Source of the DNA: JAHJCL01 sp043818355
GTDB taxonomy: Bacteria > Patescibacteriota > Minisyncoccia > Minisyncoccales > DG-74-3
Assembly (NCBI GenBank): GCA_043818355.1
Contig: JBDRFX010000031.1
Coordinates: 1 to 17,100 of the forward strand
Reading direction: 5' to 3'
DNA length: 17,100 bases
In this document: one piece after another, positions 5,726-14,589 of the stretch
Position numbering within the stretch: position 1 is the first letter of the stretch
How the letters are laid out: every line of letters starts with the position of its first letter
The notes under the pieces: generated by a model
Database searches by the model: none
Seen by the model: only the letters and a program-made list of their open reading frames with translations
Told to the model about the DNA's origin: nothing
Position numbers and translations under genes: made by a program

Positions 5726-8560
5726 ATGAATTTTGTAGAAAATGAACATAAAATATTAAAGTTTTGGAAAGATAATAATATTTTTCAAAAACTTCAAGAT
5801 AAAAATAAAGGCAAAAAGCCTTGGTCTTTTTTAGATGGACCAATCACGGCCAATAATCCAATGGGAGTTCACCATGCTTGGGGCAGAACCTATAAAGATC
5901 TATTCCAAAGATATAAGGCAATGAGAGGCCATGACGAAAGATATCAGAATGGTTTTGATTGTCAGGGATTATGGGTTGAGGTTGAGGTGGAAAAAGAAAA
6001 AGGATTTAAATCCAAAAAAGATATTGAGAGTTATGGAGTAGAAAAATTCATTCAAGACTGTAAAGACAGAGTAATGAAATATTCTGCTATTCAAACAGAG
6101 CAGTCTATTAGACTGGGACAATGGATGAATTGGGATGATTCATACTTTACAATGTCGGACGAAAACAATTATACTATTTGGGCTTTTTTGAAAAAATGTG
6201 ATGACAAGGGGTTATTATACAAAGGAAAAGATGTTGTCCCTTGGTGTCCTAGATGTGGAACAGCTATATCTCAGCATGAAATATTAACAGAAGAATACAA
6301 AGAAATTACTCATAAAGCTGTTTTTATTAAATTTCCTGTTTTGTCTTGTAAAAATACTTATTTTCTAGCTTGGACTACTACTCCCTGGACGCTACCAGGT
6401 AACGTGGCTTTAGCTGTACATCCTAAACTAGAATATGTTGAGGTTGAAAAAGATGGAGAAACGTTCATTCTTTTGAAAAGCAAGGCTGATGTGGTGAAAG
6501 GTGAAATCAAAAAAACTTTTAAAGGAAAAAAATTAAAAGACATTAAGTATCAGGGAATATTTGATGAATTAGATGCTGTGAAACAATCTTTAGAGAGTTA
6601 TGAACATAGAGTAATTTTTTGGAATGAAGTTTCTGAAGAAGAGGGAACTGGTATGGTTCATATTGCTCCAGGATGTGGTCAAGAAGATTATCAATTAAGT
6701 AAAGAACTTAAAATCCCTGTCATTAATCCCACTGATAACGAAAGTAGATATTTAGATGGTTTTGGGGATTTCAGCCAAAAACGTGTTTTTGTTGAGGAAA
6801 CTAGAGACTTAATTTTTGACAACCTAAAAAGAAAAGGCTTTGTTTTTAAGATAGAAAATTATGCTCATAGATATCCTACTTGTTGGAGATGTAAATCAGA
6901 ATTAATTTTTCGATTGGTTGATGAATGGTATATTGCCATGGATCCATTAAGAGAACCATTGAAAAAAACTGTTGAGAAAATTAATTGGATACCTAGCTTT
7001 GGAAAAGAAAGAGAAATAGACTGGTTGAATAATATGCATGATTGGATGATTTCTAAAAAAAGATACTGGGGATTGGCTTTGCCAATATTTGAATGTGAGT
7101 GTGGTCATTTTGACGTTATTGGCTCAAAAAAAGAATTAAAAGAAAGAGCTGTCTCAGGATGGGAGCAATTTGAAGGCAAATCTCCTCATAAACCTCAAGT
7201 AGATAATGTTAAAATTAAATGTTCAAAATGTGGCAAAGAGGTTGCTAGAATACCGGACGTAGGCAATCCTTGGCTAGATGCAGGAATAGTTTCACTTTCT
7301 ACATTAAAATATTCTAATGACAAAGATTACTGGAGAAAATGGTTTCCGGTTGATTTAATTTCGGAATCATTTCCTGGCCAGTTCAAGAATTGGTTCTATG
7401 CGTTATTGGTTATGAGTCAGGTTATGACAGATTCTAATCCAACTAAAACAATTTTTGGTTTTGCTACTGTCAAAGATGAAAAAGGAGCCGAGATGCATAA
7501 ATCTACGGGCAATGCTATTTGGTTTGATGACGGAGTAGAAAAAATGGGAGCTGATCCAATGAGATGGTTGTATGCAAAACAAAACATTGTTAATGACTTG
7601 AAGTTTGGTTATAACACAGTAGACGAAGCCAAAAGAAGACTTTTAACTCTTTGGAATAGTTTTTATTTTTTTACTACATATATTGAAAATAAAGATTTTC
7701 TAGATGATAAATTACCAAAGACTGAGAATGTTTTGGATAAATGGATTTTATCTAAATTCTCTAATTTAGTAGAAGAGTTTACCAAAGCAATGGAAGAGTA
7801 TAATGTATTCAAGGCCAATAATACAGCAGAGGATTTCTTCGTTAATGATTTGTCTTTATGGTACATCAGGAGATCTAGAAAAAGATTTCAACAAGAGGAT
7901 GGGCAAGAAGCAATAAAAACCTTTTATTATGTTCTTTTGAATTTAGTGAAGATATTGGCCCCCACAATTCCATTTGCTACAGAAGTAATGTATCAAGAGT
8001 TGAAAACAGATAGTATGCCAGAATCAGTTCATTTGTGTGATTGGCCGGAAAGCAATAAACAATTTATTGATTTGCGATTAGAAGAAAAAATGAGCAAGGC
8101 AAGAGACATTGTTTCTCTAGCTCTAGCCAAAAGGAAAGAAGCTGAATTAAAAGTAAGACAACCATTACAGTCTTTGAAGATCAAAGATGCGGGCCTAGAA
8201 GAGCTACACGGATTAATTTTAGATGAAGTAAATGTGAAAGAGATTATTGTTGATGAAAAAATTGAAGATATAGATTTAGATATGAATATTAATGATAGTT
8301 TAAAGAGAGAGGGAGTGCTAAGAGAAATAATTCGTACAATTCAATCATTAAGAAAGAATTTAGGATTAAAACCAATCGATAGAGTTGTTATTGGTTATGA
8401 GTCCTCAGGAGTAATAAAAGAAGTTTTAGATAGAGAAGTGAGTAGTATCCTTTCAGAAACCAAATCAGATAATGTAAAAGAAGGAAAGATTGAGGTTGAT
8501 GCTGAAAAAGAGTTGATGATTGGAGGAGAAAAACTTTGGATAGGAATTAAAAAAGTTTAA
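5726..8560 (+). CDS. ileS: Isoleucyl-tRNA synthetase with unusual signature motifs
   Basis: This 944-residue class Ia synthetase charges and proofreads tRNA-Ile. The HIGH position reads GVHH (47-50, in NPMGVHHAWGRTYKD) and the KMSKS position EMHKS (589-593). A CxxC knuckle starts at C174 (WCPRCGTAISQHE). The CP1 editing domain has AWTTTPWTLPGN (215-226) and GTGMVHIAPGCGQEDY. A second zinc-ribbon-like pair is C457/C459 and C499/C502. The usual DxWFDSG loop is NPWLDAG. The C-terminal half has the all-helical anticodon domain and a tail with AELKVRQPLQSL and LKREGVLREIIRTIQ, as in archaeal/eukaryotic-type IleRS. IleRS is assigned over Val/LeuRS by the editing-domain and tail signatures. The altered motifs match, from memory, an IleRS subgroup seen in some bacteria. 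recO starts at the next base after its TAA. Confidence 0.9.
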   Translation: MNFVENEHKILKFWKDNNIFQKLQDKNKGKKPWSFLDGPITANNPMGVHHAWGRTYKDLFQRYKAMRGHDERYQNGFDCQGLWVEVEVEKEKGFKSKKDIESYGVEKFIQDCKDRVMKYSAIQTEQSIRLGQWMNWDDSYFTMSDENNYTIWAFLKKCDDKGLLYKGKDVVPWCPRCGTAISQHEILTEEYKEITHKAVFIKFPVLSCKNTYFLAWTTTPWTLPGNVALAVHPKLEYVEVEKDGETFILLKSKADVVKGEIKKTFKGKKLKDIKYQGIFDELDAVKQSLESYEHRVIFWNEVSEEEGTGMVHIAPGCGQEDYQLSKELKIPVINPTDNESRYLDGFGDFSQKRVFVEETRDLIFDNLKRKGFVFKIENYAHRYPTCWRCKSELIFRLVDEWYIAMDPLREPLKKTVEKINWIPSFGKEREIDWLNNMHDWMISKKRYWGLALPIFECECGHFDVIGSKKELKERAVSGWEQFEGKSPHKPQVDNVKIKCSKCGKEVARIPDVGNPWLDAGIVSLSTLKYSNDKDYWRKWFPVDLISESFPGQFKNWFYALLVMSQVMTDSNPTKTIFGFATVKDEKGAEMHKSTGNAIWFDDGVEKMGADPMRWLYAKQNIVNDLKFGYNTVDEAKRRLLTLWNSFYFFTTYIENKDFLDDKLPKTENVLDKWILSKFSNLVEEFTKAMEEYNVFKANNTAEDFFVNDLSLWYIRRSRKRFQQEDGQEAIKTFYYVLLNLVKILAPTIPFATEVMYQELKTDSMPESVHLCDWPESNKQFIDLRLEEKMSKARDIVSLALAKRKEAELKVRQPLQSLKIKDAGLEELHGLILDEVNVKEIIVDEKIEDIDLDMNINDSLKREGVLREIIRTIQSLRKNLGLKPIDRVVIGYESSGVIKEVLDREVSSILSETKSDNVKEGKIEVDAEKELMIGGEKLWIGIKKV

Positions 8561-9265
8561 ATGGCTGTTTACTGCAAAACTTCGGGTTTTGTTTTAAAAT
8601 CAAAGAATAGAGGAGAAGTTGATCAGCTTTTCACAGTTTTTACTGAAAATATTGGAAAGATAAAGATTCTAGCTAGAGGAATTAGAAAGATAAATTCAAA
8701 ATTAAGGGGGAATTTTCAGCTTTTTAATTTATGCGAGATAGAGTTTGTCCAAGGAAAAACCTATAAAACTTTAACCGATGCCATTGTTCTTAATAGTTTT
8801 TCTGAAATTAAAAAAAATGAAGGTAAGTTAGAAATTATTTCTGAGATAGCGGATGTTGCAGATTCTCTGATTAAAGATCAAGATAAAGATGTGGCAATTT
8901 GGAAATTATTAGAGATTACTCTAGAAAGACTAGCCAATGAAGACTCTGAATTGATATATTATTATTTCCTTTGGAAGCTACTAGAAATTTCAGGATACAA
9001 GCCAGAATTATATTCTTGTCTTTTATGTCATAATAGACTAAAGCCAAAAGGATTATATTTTTCTTCTCAGAATGGTGGATTGGTTTGCTGGAATTGCTTT
9101 AAAGAACATCAAGGTTTGATAGAAATATTGCCAGATACAGTTAAGGTTTTAAGATTAATTTTAGAAAAAAATTCAAAAAAAATAAAGATTAACCAATTAG
9201 TATTTAAAAACTTAAAGCAAGTTTCAAATGAGTTTTTATCATACATCTTGGCTGAAAACAGCTAA
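8561..9265 (+). CDS. recO: DNA repair protein RecO
   Basis: RecO works with RecR (and RecF) to load RecA on SSB-coated single-stranded DNA in gap repair. The 234-residue product has the N-terminal OB fold (TSGFVLKSKNRGEVDQLFTVFTE, then KILARGIRK, then YKTLTDAIVLNSF). A helical domain follows (WKLLEITLERLAN, YYYFLWKLLEISGYKPEL). A zinc finger has four cysteines, C153-x2-C156 and C176-x2-C179. The length is normal for the family (about 230-250). ATG 8561 directly abuts the ileS TAA (TAAATG), so it is probably coupled to ileS and has no SD of its own. Confidence 0.93.
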   Translation: MAVYCKTSGFVLKSKNRGEVDQLFTVFTENIGKIKILARGIRKINSKLRGNFQLFNLCEIEFVQGKTYKTLTDAIVLNSFSEIKKNEGKLEIISEIADVADSLIKDQDKDVAIWKLLEITLERLANEDSELIYYYFLWKLLEISGYKPELYSCLLCHNRLKPKGLYFSSQNGGLVCWNCFKEHQGLIEILPDTVKVLRLILEKNSKKIKINQLVFKNLKQVSNEFLSYILAENS

Positions 9266-9279
9266 ATATTTAAAAAACC

Positions 9280-10932
9280 ATGAAAAGAGAAGTAATTATA
9301 TTTTTTGTTATTTTATTAGTAGCCCTATCTGGATGGTATTGGAATACAAATATATATTCTAGAGAGACTTTGAAATTAGAGATATTGGGGCCAGATAAAG
9401 TAGACATCGCAGAGAATTTTGAATATTTGGTTAAATTTAAAAACAACGGAAAAGTAAGACTTGAAGAACCAAGATTGATTTTTGAATATCCAGAATATTC
9501 TATTGTTGACGAAGACCTTTTAAGAAAAGAAATAGAGTTAGAAGATATTTACCCTGGAGAAGAGAGAACGCATTTTTTTAAAGCCAGATTAATCGGAAAA
9601 GAAAATCAATCTAGAACAGCTAAGGCCACCTTGAGCTATAAGCCCAAGAATTTAAAGGCTAGATTTGAATCTAATACAACTCTGACAACTATTATTGAGT
9701 CAGTTCCCTTAACCTTTAGATTTGACTTATCCTCTGAAATTGAATCAGGAAAGGATTTAAAATTTGATTTAAATTATTTTTCTAATATTGATTATCCATT
9801 AACCAATCTGAGAGTGAAGATTGAATATCCGCTTGATTTCGAATTTATTTCTTCAAAACCTCAATCTTTAGAGAAGGTAGAATGGGATGTGCCTCCGCTT
9901 AATAAAGCTGAAGGAGGGAGAGTAGAAATTCAAGGAAGATTAAACGGAGAAGTTGGGGAGCAAAAAGTTTTTAAAGCTGAATTGGGAACCTGGCAGAACG
10001 GAGAATTTATCTTATTGAAAGAAGTTAACAAGGGAGTGCAGATGATTAAGCCCGCTCTATACATAACTCAACAAATCAATGGAAGTTATGATTATGTAGC
10101 TTCCCCTGGAGATTTATTACATTATGAAATTTCTTTTAAAAATATTGGAGCAACTTCACTAACAGATTTGTCTTTATTGCTTTCTTTGGATGGGAATCAA
10201 TTTGATTTTTCTTCAGTTAACGCTCCTAGTGCTATTTATAAATCAGGAGATAATTCAATTTTATGGGAATGGAAAAAGGTTGGATCATTGCAATATTTAG
10301 ATATTAAAGAAGAAGGTTTAGTTGAATTTTGGGTTCAATTAAAGGATGATTGGGACATTAGTTCTTCTAAAGGAGAGGGGGTTATTAAAAGTAATATTTA
10401 TTTAAGCCAAGCCAATGAAGTGTTTGAGAACAAAGTTAATTCTAAATTAATAGTGATTCAGAAAGGTTTTTATCAAGACGAAATATTTGGAAACTCAGGA
10501 TATATTCCTCCAAAAGTTAATGAAAATACAACCTATACTATTATTTGGCAAGCTAAGAATTATTATAATAATGTTAGTGATGTTGTTGTAAGAGCTAAGT
10601 TACCTAACAATGTTAGGTTAACCGGAGAAATTTTCCCATCAGAAGAAAGCGAAAAGTTTACTTTTGATTCAAATAGTAGAGAAATTATTTGGAGGATTGG
10701 AGAAATGATGGTTGGTAGGGGAATTCTTAACTCAGCTCCAAATATTGCTTTTCAGGTTTCTCTTTTTCCCTCTTTAAATCAGAAGGGCAAATTACCTATC
10801 GTTATTGAATCAGCAGAAATTATTGCGGAAGATAATTGGACCAAAGAAACTATCAGAGCCACGAGCGATGGTATCAACACTTCATTGCCCGATGATCCAT
10901 CTGTTACAGAAGAGATGGGAATTGTGCAATAA
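9280..10932 (+). CDS. Membrane-anchored protein with tandem beta-sandwich (DUF11/Ig-like) domains
   Basis: I cannot name this 550-residue protein. Residues 1-3 are basic and 4-20 (VIIFFVILLVALSGW) form one hydrophobic segment with no clear signal-peptidase site, so it is probably an N-terminal anchor with the rest outside the membrane. The exterior is beta-strand-rich and seems to hold about four repeated domains (roughly 25-130, 135-255, 258-395, 398-530). Each pairs a 'Y.I.FKN.G...L.D..L...' type strand with a 'I.W.....' strand, for example SPGDLLHYEISFKNIGATSLTDL and NENTTYTIIWQAKNYYNNVSDV. That layout is typical of DUF11/CARDB-like surface domains. There are no catalytic motifs and no cysteines. 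It lies 14 nt after recO inside the housekeeping run. A surface or envelope role is inference. Confidence 0.72.
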   Translation: MKREVIIFFVILLVALSGWYWNTNIYSRETLKLEILGPDKVDIAENFEYLVKFKNNGKVRLEEPRLIFEYPEYSIVDEDLLRKEIELEDIYPGEERTHFFKARLIGKENQSRTAKATLSYKPKNLKARFESNTTLTTIIESVPLTFRFDLSSEIESGKDLKFDLNYFSNIDYPLTNLRVKIEYPLDFEFISSKPQSLEKVEWDVPPLNKAEGGRVEIQGRLNGEVGEQKVFKAELGTWQNGEFILLKEVNKGVQMIKPALYITQQINGSYDYVASPGDLLHYEISFKNIGATSLTDLSLLLSLDGNQFDFSSVNAPSAIYKSGDNSILWEWKKVGSLQYLDIKEEGLVEFWVQLKDDWDISSSKGEGVIKSNIYLSQANEVFENKVNSKLIVIQKGFYQDEIFGNSGYIPPKVNENTTYTIIWQAKNYYNNVSDVVVRAKLPNNVRLTGEIFPSEESEKFTFDSNSREIIWRIGEMMVGRGILNSAPNIAFQVSLFPSLNQKGKLPIVIESAEIIAEDNWTKETIRATSDGINTSLPDDPSVTEEMGIVQ

Positions 10933-10965
10933 TTATTTTAATGGAATTATTAAACAGGAAATTTA

Positions 10966-12291
10966 ATGGATAAAGATAAAGTTTCAAAAATTGTATCACT
11001 AACCAAAAGAAGAGGATTTATATTTCCCTCTTCTGAAATTTATGGAGGATTTGGCTCAAGTTATGACTTTGGGCCTCTTGGAGTTGAAATGAAAAAGAAT
11101 ATTAAAGATATTTGGTGGAAAGAAATGACTCAGAATCAGAATGATGTTGTGGGATTAGACGCTGCTATTTTGATGAATCCCAAAGTTTGGGAAGCTTCTG
11201 GTCATCTGAAAGGATTTACCGATGAATTAGTTGAGTGTAAACAGTGCAAAAAAAGATTCAAAGAAGGAGAAATCCAAAAAGGAAAATGTCCTGAATGTGG
11301 AGGAGAAATTACAGAATCTAGAAAGTTTAACTTGATGATGAAAACCTTTGTGGGTCCCGTGGAAGACGAAGCTTCTGTGGCTTATATGAGAGCAGAAACC
11401 TGTCAGGGAATATATGTTAACTTCGAAAACGTTAGACAATCAATGAGGAAGAAACTTCCTTTTGGCATTGCTCAAATTGGAAAATCTTTTAGAAATGAAA
11501 TCAATCCCAAAAATTTCATCTTCAGAACTAGAGAGTTTGAACAAATGGAAATGCAGTGGTTTTGTGAGCCGAAGAATGCTGATAAATGGTTTGAATTTTG
11601 GAAAGAACAAAGAATAAATTGGTATCTTGGTTTAGGAATTAAAAAAAGCAACCTAAGAGCTTTTGAAGTTCCTGAAGGTGATAGAGCACATTATGCCAAA
11701 AGACAGGTTGACCTAGAATATAAATTTCCTTGGGGTTGGGGAGAAATAGAAGGTATACACAATAGAGGAGAATGGGATTTATCTAATCATGCTAAATCCT
11801 CAGGCAAGGACTTGAAATATTTCAATGAAGAAACTAAAGAAAAATATTTTCCATGGATTATTGAAACTTCTGTTGGCGTAGAAAGATCTTTGTTCGCATT
11901 CTTGATAGAGTCATATCAAGAAATTGAGGGAGGGAGAACAGAGACTACGGAATCCGCAAAAGAAAAAGAAGTCGTATTAAAGATTAATAAGCAATTAGCT
12001 CCTATTAAAGTGGCAGTGTTGCCTTTGGTTAAAAACAAGCCAAAGATTGTAGAGAAAGCTCAAGAAATATACGAAGATATCAAAAAAGATTTTGTTTCTG
12101 CTTATGACCAAACAGGAACAATAGGAAGAAGATATAGAAGAATGGATGAGGTTGGAGTCATTAAATCTATTACTATAGATTTTGATACTTTAGAAGACGA
12201 AATGGTGACAATAAGAGATAGAGATACAATGAAACAAGAAAGAATTAAAATTAAGAATTTAAAAAACATTCTTCAAGAAGAATTAAATTAA
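10966..12291 (+). CDS. glyS: Glycyl-tRNA synthetase, homodimeric (alpha2) type
   Basis: This is the class II, single-chain GlyRS (also called glyQS), not the alpha/beta form with separate glyQ and glyS. The 441-residue product begins with SLTKRRGFIFPSSEIYGGFGSSYDFGPLG, the N-terminal signature of the alpha2 type. A zinc-like insertion has C91-x2-C94 and C108-x2-C111. Motif 2 is FRNEINPKNFIFRTREFEQMEMQ (R176) and motif 3 is SVGVERSLFAFL (E306, R307). The C-terminal anticodon domain has APIKVAVLPLVKN, TIGRRYRRMDEVGV and VTIRDRDTMKQERI. The start at ATG 10966 precedes the conserved N terminus; a weak AGGA lies 8 nt upstream. Its stop overlaps the next start (TAATG). It is slightly shorter than Thermus GlyRS (506), as in compact genomes. 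Confidence 0.96.
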   Translation: MDKDKVSKIVSLTKRRGFIFPSSEIYGGFGSSYDFGPLGVEMKKNIKDIWWKEMTQNQNDVVGLDAAILMNPKVWEASGHLKGFTDELVECKQCKKRFKEGEIQKGKCPECGGEITESRKFNLMMKTFVGPVEDEASVAYMRAETCQGIYVNFENVRQSMRKKLPFGIAQIGKSFRNEINPKNFIFRTREFEQMEMQWFCEPKNADKWFEFWKEQRINWYLGLGIKKSNLRAFEVPEGDRAHYAKRQVDLEYKFPWGWGEIEGIHNRGEWDLSNHAKSSGKDLKYFNEETKEKYFPWIIETSVGVERSLFAFLIESYQEIEGGRTETTESAKEKEVVLKINKQLAPIKVAVLPLVKNKPKIVEKAQEIYEDIKKDFVSAYDQTGTIGRRYRRMDEVGVIKSITIDFDTLEDEMVTIRDRDTMKQERIKIKNLKNILQEELN

Positions 12292-13556
12292 TGCACCAAA
12301 AAAGTACTCTAAACAACAATCTCAGATTAATTACTGTGCCCATGAAAGGCACGCAAGCAGTTACTGTTTTGGTTTTAGTAGGCGTTGGAGCGAGGGATGA
12401 AACCAAAGAATTAAATGGAATTTCTCATTTTTTAGAACATGCATTCTTTAAGGGGACTAAAAAAAGACCTGACACTCTTTCTTTGATTGAGCCTTTGGAT
12501 AGAGTAGGAGGAATGTGTAATGCTTTTACAGGAGAAGAATATACTGGTTTTTGGGCAAAAACAGATTCAAAGCACACAGAATTAGTTTTAGATTGGCTTT
12601 CAGATATTTATTTAAATTCTAAATTTGAAGCAAAAGAAATAGAGAAAGAAAAAGGAGTTATTATGCAAGAATTAAAGATGTATTTAGATACTCCCATGTC
12701 ATATGTGAGAGATGTTTGGGAGGAAGTATTATATGGAAACCAACCAGCTGGTTGGTCAATAATTGGTAAAAAAGAAAATATTGAATCTTTTAAAAGAAAA
12801 GACTTTGTTAGCTACAAAAATAAGCATTATGCAGGAAGTAATACTATAGTTTGTGTTGCTGGAAAGATTGACCCCGTTAAAGTAAAGAAATTAGTTAATA
12901 AGTATTTTTCTCATATTGAAGACAGAAAAATTGGAACTAGAGCTAAAACTATTAATAAACAAGAAAAGCCACAAAGCTTGATTCACTTTAAAAAAACAGA
13001 TCAAACCCATTTTTGTTTGGGAGTTAGAGGTTACAATAGATCTCATAAATCAAGATATGTTCAAGCATTACTTTCCACTATTTTGGGAGGGTATATGAGT
13101 TCTAGAATTTGGATGGCAGTCAGGGGAAGACAAGGGCTAGCATATTATGTTAGAACAACCTCAGAAAGTCTTACTGACACAGGATTCTTGGTGACACAAG
13201 CTGGAGTGGGCCATGAAAGGTGTGAAAAAACGATAAATTTAATTTTAAAAGAATATAGAAAATTAAAAACTACGAAAATTGATAAGAAAGAATTACAAAA
13301 AGCTAAAGATAATTTGAAGGGAACATTTACTCTTTCTTTAGAATCTTCTGATGTGCAAGCCTCTTTTTATGCAGAACAAGAATTATTATCAGATGAAATT
13401 ATGAGTCCAGAGCAAAAATTTCGTGAAATTGATAAAATAACCTCAGAGGATATTTTAAAAACAGCTAAAGATTTGTTTAAGCCAAAAAACTTAAACTTAG
13501 CTTTAGTCGGACCATTTAAAGACAAGCAAAAGTTTGAAAAATTATTAAAAATTTAA
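12291..13556 (+). CDS. M16 family (insulinase-like) zinc metalloprotease
   Basis: This 421-residue protein is an M16B-type peptidase related to the mitochondrial processing peptidase beta subunit and bacterial YmxG. The inverted zinc motif is H46-F-L-E49-H50 (HFLEHAFFKGT). The third ligand is E127, after exactly 76 intervening residues (VIMQELKMYLDTP), so the active site looks intact. The conserved VGGMCNAFTGEEYTGF segment follows the motif. The second, non-catalytic half carries the R/Y pair region (VRGRQGLAYYVRTTSES) with its preceding LGGYMSSRIW. There is no signal peptide, so it is probably cytoplasmic. ATG 12291 shares a base with the glyS stop (TAATG), which implies coupling. The substrate is unknown. 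Confidence 0.93.
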   Translation: MHQKSTLNNNLRLITVPMKGTQAVTVLVLVGVGARDETKELNGISHFLEHAFFKGTKKRPDTLSLIEPLDRVGGMCNAFTGEEYTGFWAKTDSKHTELVLDWLSDIYLNSKFEAKEIEKEKGVIMQELKMYLDTPMSYVRDVWEEVLYGNQPAGWSIIGKKENIESFKRKDFVSYKNKHYAGSNTIVCVAGKIDPVKVKKLVNKYFSHIEDRKIGTRAKTINKQEKPQSLIHFKKTDQTHFCLGVRGYNRSHKSRYVQALLSTILGGYMSSRIWMAVRGRQGLAYYVRTTSESLTDTGFLVTQAGVGHERCEKTINLILKEYRKLKTTKIDKKELQKAKDNLKGTFTLSLESSDVQASFYAEQELLSDEIMSPEQKFREIDKITSEDILKTAKDLFKPKNLNLALVGPFKDKQKFEKLLKI

Positions 13557-13557
13557 T

Positions 13558-14586
13558 ATGAGCCAAATTATTCAAACATTAGATATCTCTTGGGGAACAA
13601 TTTTAAAAATTGCTTTTGCCAGTTTTTGTTTCTATATCACTTATTTAATAAGAGATATTTTGGTTTGGTCTTTATTCGCTTTAATTATTTCTGTTTTGTT
13701 TGAGCCAGCAATTGATTTTTTAATTCGTAAAAAAGTTCCTAGATCTTTGGCTGTATCTTTAATATATGTTTCTGCTTTTGGTATTTTAGCTCTTGCCATT
13801 TATTGGATTTTTCCAATTTTGTTTGTTGAAACCAAGCAATTTTCTCAATTGTTCCCACAATACTTTGAAAAGATTTCTCCACCTCTAAGAAGTTTAGGAT
13901 TAGAAGCTTTTGAAAGCATGGAAAGTTTTATTACCTTTTTGGGTGGATTTTTAGAGAAAGCGTCGTCCAGTGTTTTAAATGCTTTATCTGTAGTTTTTGG
14001 AGGATTTAGTTCAACTATATTTATTACCTCTATATCATTTTTCATTTCTCTAGAAGAAAGGGGGATTGATAGATTTCTGGGAATTTTTACTCCTAAAAAA
14101 TACGAAAAATATGTATTGGATTTATGGGAAAGATGCCAAATAAAAACAGCTAAATGGTTTGCCGCGAGAATTTTAACTGGGTTTTTCGTTAGTCTATTGG
14201 TTTTAATTGCTTTGAAGGTTTTTAATGTAAAATATTCTTTTACTCTAGCTTTTTTGGCAGGAGTTTTAGAGATTGTTCCTATTTTGGGACCAATGATTTC
14301 AGCCTTCACAGCTTTTATGTTAGTTGCTCTAGATTCTTGGCTAAAAGCATTGTTTGTTTTGGGTGCATATATATTAATTCAACAAATAGAAGGAAATATT
14401 GTTACTCCCCTTTTAACCAAGAAATTAGTAGGATTACCTCCTGCCGTTGTATTGATTTCTTTAGCCGTTGGAGGTAAGCTATTGGGATTATTGGGTGCAA
14501 TTTTAGCTATTCCCATTACAGGAATATTATTTGAATTTTGGAAAGATTTTCTTATGGCTAGAAAAGAAGAAAAAATTAAACTTTAA
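13558..14586 (+). CDS. AI-2E family membrane protein (PerM/TqsA-like)
   Basis: This 342-residue polytopic protein has the layout of the AI-2E family: two to three N-terminal helices (about 15-90), an amphipathic stretch rich in P/F (about 95-140), and C-terminal helices. The hallmark segments are VLEIVPILGPMISAFTAFMLVAL and IEGNIVTPLLTKKLVGLPPAVVLISLAVGGKLLGLLGAILAIPI, which fit the conserved 'E..P..G' and 'E....P....K..GL.P..V' patterns. Members export or exchange small molecules; AI-2 itself is a proven substrate only for some, and some are Na+/H+ antiporters, so the name should not be read as function. It starts 1 nt after the M16 stop and has no SD. metG follows after 3 nt. Confidence 0.92.
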   Translation: MSQIIQTLDISWGTILKIAFASFCFYITYLIRDILVWSLFALIISVLFEPAIDFLIRKKVPRSLAVSLIYVSAFGILALAIYWIFPILFVETKQFSQLFPQYFEKISPPLRSLGLEAFESMESFITFLGGFLEKASSSVLNALSVVFGGFSSTIFITSISFFISLEERGIDRFLGIFTPKKYEKYVLDLWERCQIKTAKWFAARILTGFFVSLLVLIALKVFNVKYSFTLAFLAGVLEIVPILGPMISAFTAFMLVALDSWLKALFVLGAYILIQQIEGNIVTPLLTKKLVGLPPAVVLISLAVGGKLLGLLGAILAIPITGILFEFWKDFLMARKEEKIKL

Positions 14587-14589
14587 GAA

